This document shows, one piece after another, positions 39,695 through 46,029 of a stretch of DNA of 46,029 bases. The translations under genes were made by a program, and so were the position numbers. This DNA is from Acidimicrobiales bacterium (GTDB lineage Bacteria > Actinomycetota > Acidimicrobiia > Acidimicrobiales > SZUA-35). The notes beneath the pieces were generated by a model. It did not search any database. It was given only the letters and a program-made list of their open reading frames with translations, and was not told where the DNA came from. The number at the start of each line of letters is the position of its first letter. The first letter of the stretch is position 1. The stretch lies in contig JAHDBV010000019.1 of the NCBI GenBank assembly GCA_020630195.1, positions 18,568 through 64,596 on the forward strand, read 5' to 3'.

Positions 39695-41215
39695 TCAGAA
39701 CGGCAGCGTTGCGGGCGCGGCCCGCCGCCGGCCTCGAGACCTGCGCCTCGGTCGGGCCGTCGCCTGGGTGCTCGACTCTCCGCTCGGGCTTGGGTCATGC
39801 GGCGTCGGGCTGGAGTCGTCTGGCGTCGGGTTCGATGCGGTCGAGGTCGCTGCGAGATCGGGCGCGCCTGCATCGGGAGCTCGAACGGGTGGGTTGCTGT
39901 TCGCTGGTGCGCCGCGAGGCACGGCTCGGTCCCGGTTCGTCTCGACTGGCTCCGGTTCGGAGTTCGTTGGCGCCGAGGTCGGTCGTCGCCGCTGGCGTTG
40001 TTCCTGGTCGGCCTGTGCGGGTGGGTTGGTGGTTTGCCACAGCGAGCCGTCGGGACGGCGGTAGGCGACCCGGTTGCCGGGGAGGACCTGCATGGTCCAG
40101 CCGCCTTCGTGCACGTCGTGGTGATGCCGCACACACAGCGGTCGGAGGTTCGACAGGTCGGTGGGGCCGCCGTGTTCCCACTCGTGGAGGTGGTGGATGT
40201 GGGTGGCCCGGAACGGTTGATCGCATCCGGGCCAGCAGCATCCGCCGTAGAGGGCTTCGAGGGCGGCTCGTTGCGCTGGTGTGGCGTCGCGGACCTTGCG
40301 GCCGACGTCGAGGACTTCGCCGTCGGTGTCGAGCACGACTCGTCGCAGGGTCGAGTCACACAGGAGCCGTCCGGCGGTGGTGGGTGGGAGGTCGGTCGGG
40401 CCGAGCCGGCACACGCCACCATCGGCAAGCTCTCCGGTGGCTGCGGTGTCGGCGTCGACGACGATGATCCCGGCGTACCGGGCAGGGCCGGACTCTCCTG
40501 TCGCTCCGCGCCGCATGAGTTCGTAGAGGGCTTCGGCTCGGAGGTTGGGTGACCACTGCCGGGTGCCTTTGTCGGCTCGTTTGAGGATGGAGCGGCATTC
40601 GTCGTCGAGCATCTTGTCGATCGTGGTGCCGCGGACTTCGTCGAACTCGGCCCGCAGACACGTCATCCCCGACGACGCATCGGTCCACGTCTTGGCCTGA
40701 CTCTTCGCTTCCCGATCTGCGAGTTCTCGGGCTCGGCGGTCGGTGTCGATCTGGTCGGCGATCCCGTTCACCCACTTCGTGAACGATTCGGGCGGCATCT
40801 CGGACGCCCGGTCCGTCGCACCGGCCGACACCAGCTGTTCTTCGAAGACCGAACGATCATCGTCGGAGAGTGATCCGCCGGCACGGGTGATCGCGTCAAA
40901 CGCAGTGGATGACAGGTCACCACTTCGGGTCTCATCAGCCAGGGTGTCGTAGTCGCCCAAGGCGTCGGAGCGGCGGGCGTACTCCGCTGCCTCACGACGA
41001 GACACCGCACCGGCGGATCGGATCACATCCGCCGCCGGCGCATCCGACACGGCCGACGCCATCTCGGCGCAACGGGTCAACCAGGTGCCACACAGTCGAC
41101 GAAGGGCATGCAGGTCCGCCACGAACGCAGCCAGCGACGCCTCATCGAGCCGGCCGGCATCCGCCTGTTCGATTCCGGCCCGCACCCGCTGTGCGAGGTC
41201 CACCACCTCCGCCAT
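39695..41215 (-). CDS. DUF222 / 13E12-repeat family HNH endonuclease under SOS control
   Basis: This 506-residue protein has the long helical DUF222 region (about 1-300; RRLCGTWLTRCAEMAS, GDLSSTAFDAITRAGG). The HNH nuclease fold at about 326-371 (CCWPGCD, HIHHLHEWEHGGPTDLSNLRPLC, RHHHDVHEGGW) has paired zinc cysteines, catalytic His341/342 and Asn356. A disordered Pro/Ser/Arg-rich tail follows. The family is abundant in actinobacteria; in Mycobacterium tuberculosis many members carry SOS boxes. ATG 41215 lies 6 bases after TAGCGT, and a perfect SOS box overlaps that promoter. Whether it acts in repair or as a selfish element is open. Confidence 0.92.
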   Translation of the reverse strand: MAEVVDLAQRVRAGIEQADAGRLDEASLAAFVADLHALRRLCGTWLTRCAEMASAVSDAPAADVIRSAGAVSRREAAEYARRSDALGDYDTLADETRSGDLSSTAFDAITRAGGSLSDDDRSVFEEQLVSAGATDRASEMPPESFTKWVNGIADQIDTDRRARELADREAKSQAKTWTDASSGMTCLRAEFDEVRGTTIDKMLDDECRSILKRADKGTRQWSPNLRAEALYELMRRGATGESGPARYAGIIVVDADTAATGELADGGVCRLGPTDLPPTTAGRLLCDSTLRRVVLDTDGEVLDVGRKVRDATPAQRAALEALYGGCCWPGCDQPFRATHIHHLHEWEHGGPTDLSNLRPLCVRHHHDVHEGGWTMQVLPGNRVAYRRPDGSLWQTTNPPAQADQEQRQRRRPTSAPTNSEPEPVETNRDRAVPRGAPANSNPPVRAPDAGAPDLAATSTASNPTPDDSSPTPHDPSPSGESSTQATARPRRRSRGRRRAAPATLPF

Positions 41216-41221
41216 CACCAC

Positions 41222-41227
41222 ACGCTA
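41222..41227 (-). promoter_or_regulatory. -10 hexamer TAGCGT before the DUF222-HNH gene
   Basis: TAGCGT on the minus strand ends 6 bases before ATG 41215 and touches the SOS box, so a bound LexA would block this promoter. Confidence 0.5.
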
Positions 41228-41244
41228 TCGAACACATGTTCGAT
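41227..41244. promoter_or_regulatory. Perfect actinobacterial SOS box (LexA site)
   Basis: ATCGAACA-CA-TGTTCGAT is a perfect 8-bp palindrome with a 2-bp centre. It contains the TCGAAC-N4-GTTCGA consensus of mycobacterial LexA (and the Bacillus-type CGAAC-N4-GTTCG). It lies 11 bases upstream of the DUF222-HNH start and overlaps its -10 element. Confidence 0.9.
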
Positions 41245-41271
41245 GCGCAACGTGGCGATGGCGGAGGTCGA

Positions 41272-42120
41272 TCAGCCGCCGTGGCTGTGGGGTGGCACGT
41301 TGCCTTCGGCCGGCTGCACCACGACGATGCCCTGGCCGGCGAAGGCGAGCTGGAACGCCTCGCCCGAGCCACGACCGACGAGGGCCTTGGCCTTCACGGT
41401 CCGGTTGAGTGAGGTCTGGAGGTTGGAGCTCCAGGCGATGGCCGCGTCGGGGTCCGCGTAGGTCGGCTGGTCGGTGCGCAGCACCACCGGATCGCCGTTC
41501 GAGGTGATCGCCACCCAGCCGTGGCCCTGGAGGCGCGTGTTGAACAGCCCGCCCGAGACCATGCCGGCACCCTGCACCCGCTCGACGTCCCACTCGAGGC
41601 TCGGCTCGAACGCCAGCACGTTGCGGCCGTTCACCGTGAGGCCGGCGCCGGCGAGATGGAGCACGTGGACCTGGTTGCCGTGTTCGGCGAGGAACAGCTC
41701 GCCCTGGCCGCTGCACCGCATGAGCGGCACACCTTCCCCGGTGAGGGCCTTCTTCATGAACTTGCCGACCGAGCCGGAGCCTTCGTAGTCGAAGTCGATG
41801 GCGCCCTGGAAGGCGACCATCGAGCCCTGGCGGGCCAGCACGTCGGGCCCGAGCGTCACCTTCAGCATCCGGCTGTTCTGGCGGATCACCCGCTGACCCC
41901 CGCCGACCTCGGCGTAGCGGTCGTCGGAGAGGAGTTCGGTGGTGATGCCGGCCACGGCGCCGCCGCCCATGGGGGCCGGGGCGGGCGCCGCCGCGGGTGG
42001 TGGTGCGGCGGCCGGCGGGGGTGGCGAACCCGCACCCGGAGGTGGCGGCATGCCAGGCGGCGGTGGCGGGGTGGCCCCACCGGGGGGCTGGGGCGGCGTC
42101 GGGGGCGTCGGCGTGGTCAT
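41272..42120 (-). CDS. AIM24 family protein with proline-rich N-terminus
   Basis: This 282-residue protein starts with about 55 residues of Pro/Gly/Ala low complexity and then has the AIM24/DUF124 beta-barrel: VIRQNSRMLKVTLGPDVLARQGSMVAFQGAIDFDYEG, LMRCSGQGELFLAEHGNQVHVLHL, LTVNGRNVLAFEPSLEWDVERVQGAGMVSGGLFNTRLQGHGWVAI. AIM24 proteins are tryptophan-RNA-binding-protein-like beta-barrels; the mitochondrial namesake organises the inner membrane, and bacterial roles are unknown. ATG 42120 lies 6 bases after TAGGTT. It ends just upstream of the SOS box of the next gene. Confidence 0.9.
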   Translation of the reverse strand: MTTPTPPTPPQPPGGATPPPPPGMPPPPGAGSPPPPAAAPPPAAAPAPAPMGGGAVAGITTELLSDDRYAEVGGGQRVIRQNSRMLKVTLGPDVLARQGSMVAFQGAIDFDYEGSGSVGKFMKKALTGEGVPLMRCSGQGELFLAEHGNQVHVLHLAGAGLTVNGRNVLAFEPSLEWDVERVQGAGMVSGGLFNTRLQGHGWVAITSNGDPVVLRTDQPTYADPDAAIAWSSNLQTSLNRTVKAKALVGRGSGEAFQLAFAGQGIVVVQPAEGNVPPHSHGG

Positions 42121-42126
42121 GCATCG

Positions 42127-42132
42127 AACCTA
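42127..42132 (-). promoter_or_regulatory. -10 hexamer TAGGTT before the AIM24 gene
   Basis: TAGGTT on the minus strand ends 6 bases before ATG 42120, which supports a leaderless start. Confidence 0.5.
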
Positions 42133-42204
42133 CGTCACCCGAGGCGGTCGGTCGGTCCGGCAACGATCTCCGGGCGGTGTGTCGAACGTCACGAACAAAA
42201 GGTG

Positions 42205-42268
42205 AGTGATCGGGAAGTCGGTGCCGGGTCGAGGCGTTCAATCACTGCACATACGAAACGTAAGTGAT
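42205..42268. promoter_or_regulatory. Dyad elements in the azoreductase promoter
   Basis: AGTGAT occurs at 42205-42210 and 42263-42268 and inverted (ATCACT) at 42241-42246. The short palindrome TACG-AAA-CGTA lies at 42252-42262. All are 30-95 bases upstream of the azoreductase start and are plausible binding sites for the HxlR regulator encoded downstream. Confidence 0.5.
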
Positions 42269-42298
42269 CGCCGCGACGGCGGCCCGAAAGGCACTCCC

Positions 42299-42889
42299 AT
42301 GACCACCATCCTGCGACTCGACTCCTCCGCCGGCGGCGACGCCTCGGTCACCAACGGACTGAACGACACGGTCGTCGAGCAGCTGCTCACCACACATCCC
42401 GACGCCACGGTCGTGACCCGGGATCTGACGGTCCTCCCCGTGCTCGATCACGTCCGGCTCGTCGCGAACAACACACCGGATGACGGCCGCTCGGCGGCCC
42501 AGGCCGACGTCGGTGCGCTCGCGGACGAGGTGATCTCGGAGCTCGAGGCCGCCGACGTCCTGGTCATCGGCGCACCGATCTACAACTTCGGCGTGCCCGG
42601 CTCGCTCAAGGCGTGGATGGACCTCGTCGCCCGTGCCGGTCGCACCTTCTCCTACACCGAGCACGGCCCGGTCGGTCATCTCCCCTCGAGCACGCGGGTC
42701 TTCGTCACCGTCGCCTCCGGCGGTGTGCCGGTCGACTCCGACGCCGACCATGCGACGCCCCATCTGCGGACCTTCCTCGGGTTCCTCGGGTTCACCGACA
42801 TCACCGTCATCGACGCAGGTGGGCAGCTGTACGACCCCGAGAAGGTGGAGCGCACCCGTGGTGGGATCGCCGAGCTGGTCGCCGCCTGA
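42299..42889 (+). CDS. azoR: FMN-dependent NADH-azoreductase
   Basis: This 196-residue flavodoxin-fold protein has the azoreductase (AcpD/AzoR) N-terminus with RLDSSAGGDASVTNGL for FMN phosphate binding, the PIYNFGVPGSLKAWMDLVARAGRTFSYTEHGPVG segment (FMN isoalloxazine contacts) and VTVASGGVP. It reduces quinones and azo dyes with two-electron transfers from NADH, a protection against quinone stress. An HxlR-family regulator follows 35 bases later, a common arrangement in which the regulator controls the reductase in response to quinones or diamide. Confidence 0.9.
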   Translation: MTTILRLDSSAGGDASVTNGLNDTVVEQLLTTHPDATVVTRDLTVLPVLDHVRLVANNTPDDGRSAAQADVGALADEVISELEAADVLVIGAPIYNFGVPGSLKAWMDLVARAGRTFSYTEHGPVGHLPSSTRVFVTVASGGVPVDSDADHATPHLRTFLGFLGFTDITVIDAGGQLYDPEKVERTRGGIAELVAA

Positions 42890-42911
42890 GGCCGCCCGCC
42901 CCGCACCCGTC

Positions 42912-42917
42912 TACGGT
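42912..42917 (+). promoter_or_regulatory. -10 hexamer TACGGT before the HxlR gene
   Basis: TACGGT ends 6 bases before GTG 42924. It supports this start over ATG 42933 and gives the regulator its own promoter. Confidence 0.45.
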
Positions 42918-42923
42918 GGCTGT

Positions 42924-43295
42924 GTGTCTGACATGGCCACCGGGACGGGTGACGGCGGGGGGTACTGCCCCTTCTTCCAGCACGCGATCGAGGTGATCGG
43001 CCGCCGCTGGACGGGATCGATCCTGCGGGTGCTCGCCGCCGGGCCGGCCCGCTTCTCCGAGGTCCGATCGCAGGTCCCCGGTCTGTCCGATCGGCTGCTC
43101 GACACCCGACTCTCCGAGCTCGTCGACGAGGCCATCGTCGAGCGAGCGGGTGACGGCTCCTACGCACTCACCGGGAAGGGTCGGGATCTCGAACCCGTCA
43201 TGGTCGCCGTCGCCGAGTGGGCGTCGTCGCATGCCGGTGCCGCGCCGGAGCGGGTGCCGGGACGCGTCGGGGGTGGGTCGACGCGCTGCGGGTGA
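42924..43295 (+). CDS. HxlR-family transcriptional regulator
   Basis: This 123-residue winged-helix protein has the HxlR pattern: CPFFQHAIEVIGRRWTGSILRVLAAGPARFSEVRSQVPGLSDRLLDTRLSELVDEAIVER, with the single N-terminal cysteine that in YodB/HypR/QorR relatives senses quinones or diamide by thiol chemistry. The C-terminal wing ends with LEPVMVAVAEWASSH. Its position after an azoreductase gene suggests that it represses that gene until electrophile stress modifies the cysteine. Confidence 0.88.
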   Translation: MSDMATGTGDGGGYCPFFQHAIEVIGRRWTGSILRVLAAGPARFSEVRSQVPGLSDRLLDTRLSELVDEAIVERAGDGSYALTGKGRDLEPVMVAVAEWASSHAGAAPERVPGRVGGGSTRCG

Positions 43296-43317
43296 GGGTG
43301 GCCCCACCCGATGGCGA

Positions 43318-43959
43318 TCAGGCCGAACGTTCGAGGCCGTCGAGGATGAGATCGAGGACGAGCTCGAACGAGCTCGTCGGTTGATCGTCCTCCGGCTCGA
43401 GGTGCTGCTGGATGTGGTGGAGCATGTGGGCATGACGCTCGCGGTCGAGGCGGGCCACGAAGGTCTCGATCATCTCCTCCGCATCGTCGTCGCCGGGCAT
43501 CTGTTCCGCAGCGAGTGAGTAGCCGAGCAGGTGGTTGTTCACGGCGTGGAACGCATGGTGGGCGATCGGCTCGGGGAGATCGCTCGAGGCGAAGGTGGCG
43601 AGTTGCCACTCCATCTGCTCGATGCGGTTCGGGCCGGGCAGGCGGCTCGCCACGAGAGCGGCGGCCCATGGGTGGGCCTGGTACACCTCGTGGACGCCGA
43701 GGGTGTTCTGTTTGATCGCATCCCGCCAGCCCGTGTCGGGGGCGGGGTAGGGCACGCGGCCGACGATCTCGTCGACCATGCCGTCGAGCAGGTCGCCCTT
43801 GTTGGCGACGTGGTTGTAGAGCGACATCACCTCGAACCCGAGCGCCTTGGCGAGCTTGCGCATGCTGAGTGATCGCAGTCCGTCCCGATCGGCCAGGTCG
43901 ATGGCCGCGTCGAGGATCCGCTCCCGGGTGAGTGGCGTGCGATCGGGGGTGGGTGTCAT
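43318..43959 (-). CDS. TetR-family regulator (TetR_C-type ligand domain)
   Basis: This 213-residue protein has the helix-turn-helix LTRERILDAAIDLADRDGLRSLSMRKLAKALGFEVMSLYNHVANKGDLLDGM (about 9-58), a subtype close to the tetracycline-repressor group where Y-N-H-V replaces Y-Y-H-F. The C-terminal part (GWRDAIKQNTLGVHEVYQAHPWAAALVASRLPGPNRIEQMEWQL) also resembles the TetR_C family. ATG 43959 lies 8 bases after TACGTT. It is divergent from an oxidoreductase gene, and three palindromes lie between them. Confidence 0.88.
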   Translation of the reverse strand: MTPTPDRTPLTRERILDAAIDLADRDGLRSLSMRKLAKALGFEVMSLYNHVANKGDLLDGMVDEIVGRVPYPAPDTGWRDAIKQNTLGVHEVYQAHPWAAALVASRLPGPNRIEQMEWQLATFASSDLPEPIAHHAFHAVNNHLLGYSLAAEQMPGDDDAEEMIETFVARLDRERHAHMLHHIQQHLEPEDDQPTSSFELVLDLILDGLERSA

Positions 43960-43967
43960 CGGCGGCG

Positions 43968-43973
43968 AACGTA
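43968..43973 (-). promoter_or_regulatory. -10 hexamer TACGTT before tetR
   Basis: TACGTT on the minus strand ends 8 bases before ATG 43959 and lies next to the operator array. Confidence 0.4.
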
Positions 43974-43997
43974 GCGAGAAAAAGTGGGTTGCCAGGA

Positions 43998-44048
43998 ACG
44001 TACATCGTACGTAGAGTGCGACGTACAGCGTATGCGTACACCGTACGC
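43998..44048. promoter_or_regulatory. Array of three related palindromic operators
   Basis: Three sites of the form RCGTAC-N3-GTAYGY lie in the tetR-oxidoreductase gap: ACGTAC-ATC-GTACGT (43998-44012, perfect), ACGTAC-AGC-GTATGC (44021-44035, imperfect) and GCGTAC-ACC-GTACGC (44034-44048, perfect). They are the obvious binding sites for the divergent TetR protein and probably control both genes. Confidence 0.8.
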
Positions 44049-44101
44049 CGCCATCCTCGCGGGTGACCAGCCCGCTCTCGCCCGCCGACATGGAGACCCC
44101 G

Positions 44102-45127
44102 ATGACCGTGACCATCCCCACCACTTCGTCCGCCCCCACCGAGCAGCCCACCACCCTCATGACCGCCGTCCGCCAGCGTCGCTACGGCACCCCGGCGGAG
44201 CGGCTCACGGTGGAACAGGTGGAGGTGCCCCGCGCTGCGACCGGCGAGGTGCTCGTCCGGATCGAGGCCGCCTCGGTCAACCCGGCCGACTGGCATCGCA
44301 TCACCGGTGAACCGATGATCATGCGCCTGTCCGAGGGTCTCCGGGCGCCGAATCGGCCGATCCCCGGATCCGACGCCGCCGGGACCATCGTCGCCCTCGG
44401 CGACGATGTGGTCGACCGTGCCGTCGGTGATCGGGTCCTGGTGTCCCGAGGTGGTGCCTTCGCCGAGTACCTCGCGCTCCCGGCCGCGGCCACGGTGCCG
44501 ATCGCGTCCACCACCTCGGCCGTCGAAGCCGCCGGGTTGCCGATCGCGGGGGTCACCGCGTGGCAGGCCGTGGTCGAACACGGGGCCGTGCAGCCCGGCC
44601 AGCGGGTCGTGGTCAACGGGGCCTCCGGCGGCGTCGGCCACTACGCCGTCCAACTCGCGCACGAACTCGGCGCCCACGTGACCGCCGTCTGTTCCGGCCG
44701 CAATGCCGACACGGTCATCTCCCTCGGCGCCGATGTCGTCGTCGACTACACGACCACCGATCCGGCCACCGCGATCGACGGCGCCGACCTCGTCATCGAC
44801 CTCGTGGGCCTCCGAGCTCCCGACGCCGCCGCGATGCTCCACGACGACGGTGTGTGGATGGTGCTCGGGATGCCCAAGGACGGACGGATCGCCCGCCCGA
44901 TGCTCCGCGTCGGCTGGGCCGCGCTGCGGTTCGCGTTCCGCAAGCCGTCGTTCTCCTGGTTCGTGGCCGAGGAGACCCCCGAACGCCTCGCCGCCCTCGT
45001 CGAACGCCTCGAGGACGGCCGACTCACCACCGTCGTCGATCGCGAACTCCCGCTCGCCCGGGTCCACGACGCCTTCGAGCATCTCCAGACGGGTCGCACC
45101 GTCGGGAAGATCGTGCTCGTCCCCTGA
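44102..45127 (+). CDS. NAD(P)-dependent alcohol dehydrogenase / quinone oxidoreductase-like
   Basis: This 341-residue MDR protein has a GroES-like domain lacking zinc ligands (VRIEAASVNPADWHRITGEP) and SRGGAFAEYLALPA. Its Rossmann domain has VVVNGASGGVGHYAVQLAHELGAHVTAV (about 170-197). It belongs to the group annotated as NAD(P)-dependent alcohol dehydrogenases or zinc-free quinone reductases. I chose ATG 44102 because GGAG lies 6 bases upstream; ATG 44090 and GTG 44063 are alternatives. It is controlled by the divergent TetR through the three palindromes. Confidence 0.88.
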   Translation: MTVTIPTTSSAPTEQPTTLMTAVRQRRYGTPAERLTVEQVEVPRAATGEVLVRIEAASVNPADWHRITGEPMIMRLSEGLRAPNRPIPGSDAAGTIVALGDDVVDRAVGDRVLVSRGGAFAEYLALPAAATVPIASTTSAVEAAGLPIAGVTAWQAVVEHGAVQPGQRVVVNGASGGVGHYAVQLAHELGAHVTAVCSGRNADTVISLGADVVVDYTTTDPATAIDGADLVIDLVGLRAPDAAAMLHDDGVWMVLGMPKDGRIARPMLRVGWAALRFAFRKPSFSWFVAEETPERLAALVERLEDGRLTTVVDRELPLARVHDAFEHLQTGRTVGKIVLVP

Positions 45128-45135
45128 TCAACCGA

Positions 45136-45171
45136 CGATCCGGGCCGATCGGAAGAGATCGGTCCGGATCG
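45136..45171 (+). terminator. Strong terminator-like hairpin
   Basis: A 15-bp stem (45136-45150 with 45157-45171, 14 Watson-Crick pairs and one G-U in RNA) closes a GGAAGA loop, starting 9 bases after the oxidoreductase stop. It is followed by GTTCTC rather than a long U-run, but the strength and position favour termination. Confidence 0.65.
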
Positions 45172-45265
45172 TTCTCCGGGAGGACGACGCCGTCGTCCCG
45201 GCTCGACACACTGACCGTCAGACGGTCGCCCCGGTGGGCGGCCACACACGAGGAGTCCACCTCAC

Positions 45266-46029
45266 ATGTCCCACGCCCTCTACCGCCTCGGGCGCTTCTC
45301 GGCCCGACGACCCTGGGTCGTGCTCGGCCTCTGGCTCGTCACCGCCATGGCCGTCATCGGCGCTTCCGTCTCGTTCGGCAAGGAGCTCGAAGACAGCTTC
45401 TCCGTGCCGGGACTCGACTCCCAGATCGCGATCGACGTCCTGTCCGAAGCGCAGAACGATCGAGCCGGGTTGTCGGCCGAGATCGTCGTCACCCCCCTCG
45501 ACGACGACGCCTCGTTCTTCACCGACCCCGAGCTGGTCGCCGAACTGGCCGAGATCCAGGCCGAGGCCGCGGCCCTCGAGAACGTCGTCGGGGTCTCCGA
45601 CGCCGCCGGCGCCCTCGCCGCCGGGCCGGAGATCGCCGCGATGAGCGGCTCGGTCTCGCCCGACGGTCGGATCGGGGTGATCCGCGTGCAGTACCCGGTC
45701 CTCGAGGAGCTCTCCCTCGCCGACCTCGAACGGTTCAAGGAGCTCGGCGAGGAGCTGCGCGACGGCGAGACCATGCTCCAGATCGAGCAGGGTGGCGAAC
45801 TGTTCCAGTCGTTCGAGCAGCCCGAGACCGGTGTCGGCGAGATCATCGGCCTGTTCATGGCCGTGATCATCCTGCTCGTCGCCTTCGGCTCCGTGATCGC
45901 CATGGGTCTGCCCATCGGCATGGCGCTGTTCGGCCTCGCGCTCGGCATCTCCTCGATGTCGCTCATCAACTACCTCGTCGACATCCCGAGCTGGGCGCCG
46001 CAGATGGCCTCCATGGTCGGCCTCGGTGT
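45266..46029 (+). CDS. MMPL/RND-family membrane transporter, N-terminal part (runs off the window)
   Basis: The visible 254 residues start MSHALYRLGRFSARRPWVVLGLWLVTAMAVIGASVSFG, the cytoplasmic basic segment and first helix of an MMPL protein. A large extracytoplasmic loop with the porter-like strands (VVGVSDAAGALA, GVIRVQYPVLEELS) follows, and then the helices IIGLFMAVIILLVAFGSVIAMGLPIGMALFGLALG. MMPL proteins export lipids or toxic compounds with proton energy. The ATG at 45266 has AGGAG ten bases upstream. The gene continues past the last base, so the product is partial here. Confidence 0.88.
   Translation, partial: MSHALYRLGRFSARRPWVVLGLWLVTAMAVIGASVSFGKELEDSFSVPGLDSQIAIDVLSEAQNDRAGLSAEIVVTPLDDDASFFTDPELVAELAEIQAEAAALENVVGVSDAAGALAAGPEIAAMSGSVSPDGRIGVIRVQYPVLEELSLADLERFKELGEELRDGETMLQIEQGGELFQSFEQPETGVGEIIGLFMAVIILLVAFGSVIAMGLPIGMALFGLALGISSMSLINYLVDIPSWAPQMASMVGLG

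Noticed and set aside
39695..41215. Prophage or insertion sequence around the HNH gene
   Set aside because: No integrase, transposase, terminal repeats or phage structural genes are adjacent; DUF222-HNH genes are ordinary chromosomal genes in actinobacteria.
1..46029. tRNA-Sec or other selenocysteine genes near the UxxU gene
   Set aside because: No selA, selB, selD product or tRNA-like cloverleaf was found in the window; they would have to be elsewhere in the genome.
1..46029. Genome-wide reassignment of TGA to an amino acid
   Set aside because: Many genes here end with TGA at family-typical lengths, often as ATGA overlaps with the next start, so TGA is a normal stop in this organism.

Overview
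The window is about 46 kb of very GC-rich bacterial chromosome. Strong GC preference at third codon positions, dense operons with 1-8 nt overlaps, many TetR/HxlR regulators, acyl-CoA enzymes, MmpL-type transport, a DUF222-HNH endonuclease with an actinobacterial SOS box, and DUF1800/DUF1501 proteins together suggest an actinobacterium, possibly of the Acidimicrobiia (marine or soil). That placement is inference; no rRNA or tRNA gene was seen. Many starts lie 6-8 nt downstream of a TANNNT-like -10 hexamer with no leader, so leaderless transcription appears common. I used this to choose several starts.

Layout. 1-5.7 kb holds small metabolic and hypothetical genes: a Dabb protein, a SnoaL-like protein, a zinc alcohol dehydrogenase, an SCO6745-family protein, a YdeI protein with a CDGSH iron-sulfur tail, an Asp-nucleophile alpha/beta-hydrolase and a CYTH-like protein. 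Among them, on the minus strand at 1795-2436, is the most striking gene: a secreted TlpA/DsbE-like thioredoxin-fold lipoprotein. Both cysteines of its CxxC active site are replaced by in-frame TGA codons (WAPW-TGA-PH-TGA-RGEAP). A hairpin with a GGUC loop lies just after the second TGA, where a bacterial SECIS element would be. The simplest reading is a selenoprotein with a UxxU (diselenide-capable) active site. 5.7-9.8 kb has a PhoU/Na-Pi symporter pair and a membrane Ser/Thr kinase followed by an FHA-winged-helix regulator. 9.8-20.6 kb has a secreted GH5 glycosidase with an inserted domain, SDRs, a cupin/glyoxalase pair, a TauD-type dioxygenase, an MFS permease, an operator-controlled fatty-acid desaturase/TetR operon and a hydroxypyruvate isomerase/SDR pair.

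20.6-26.7 kb is lipid-centred: an MFS transporter, a TetR regulator, an acyl-CoA synthetase overlapping a MaoC-like protein, and a divergent enoyl-CoA hydratase/acyl-CoA dehydrogenase pair. 26.7-34.9 kb is a cell-surface and signalling block: a choice-of-anchor-like surface protein, a membrane protein with tandem repeats that include a perfect 208-bp duplication, a DUF1800-DUF1501-acidic protein operon, and an OmpR/histidine-kinase pair. 34.9-39.7 kb has an enoyl-CoA hydratase-like protein, an SDR, an MFS permease and a D-aminoacylase-family amidohydrolase. 39.7-46 kb has the SOS-box-controlled DUF222-HNH protein, an AIM24 protein, an azoreductase with an HxlR regulator, a TetR/oxidoreductase divergon with three near-identical palindromes, and the start of an MMPL transporter that runs off the window.

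No CRISPR array, insertion sequence, prophage, tRNA or rRNA was seen. No intergenic gap exceeds about 210 bp; the longest is 29292-29495. No selenocysteine machinery (selA, selB, selC, selD) lies in this window, so the selenoprotein reading depends on the rest of the genome.
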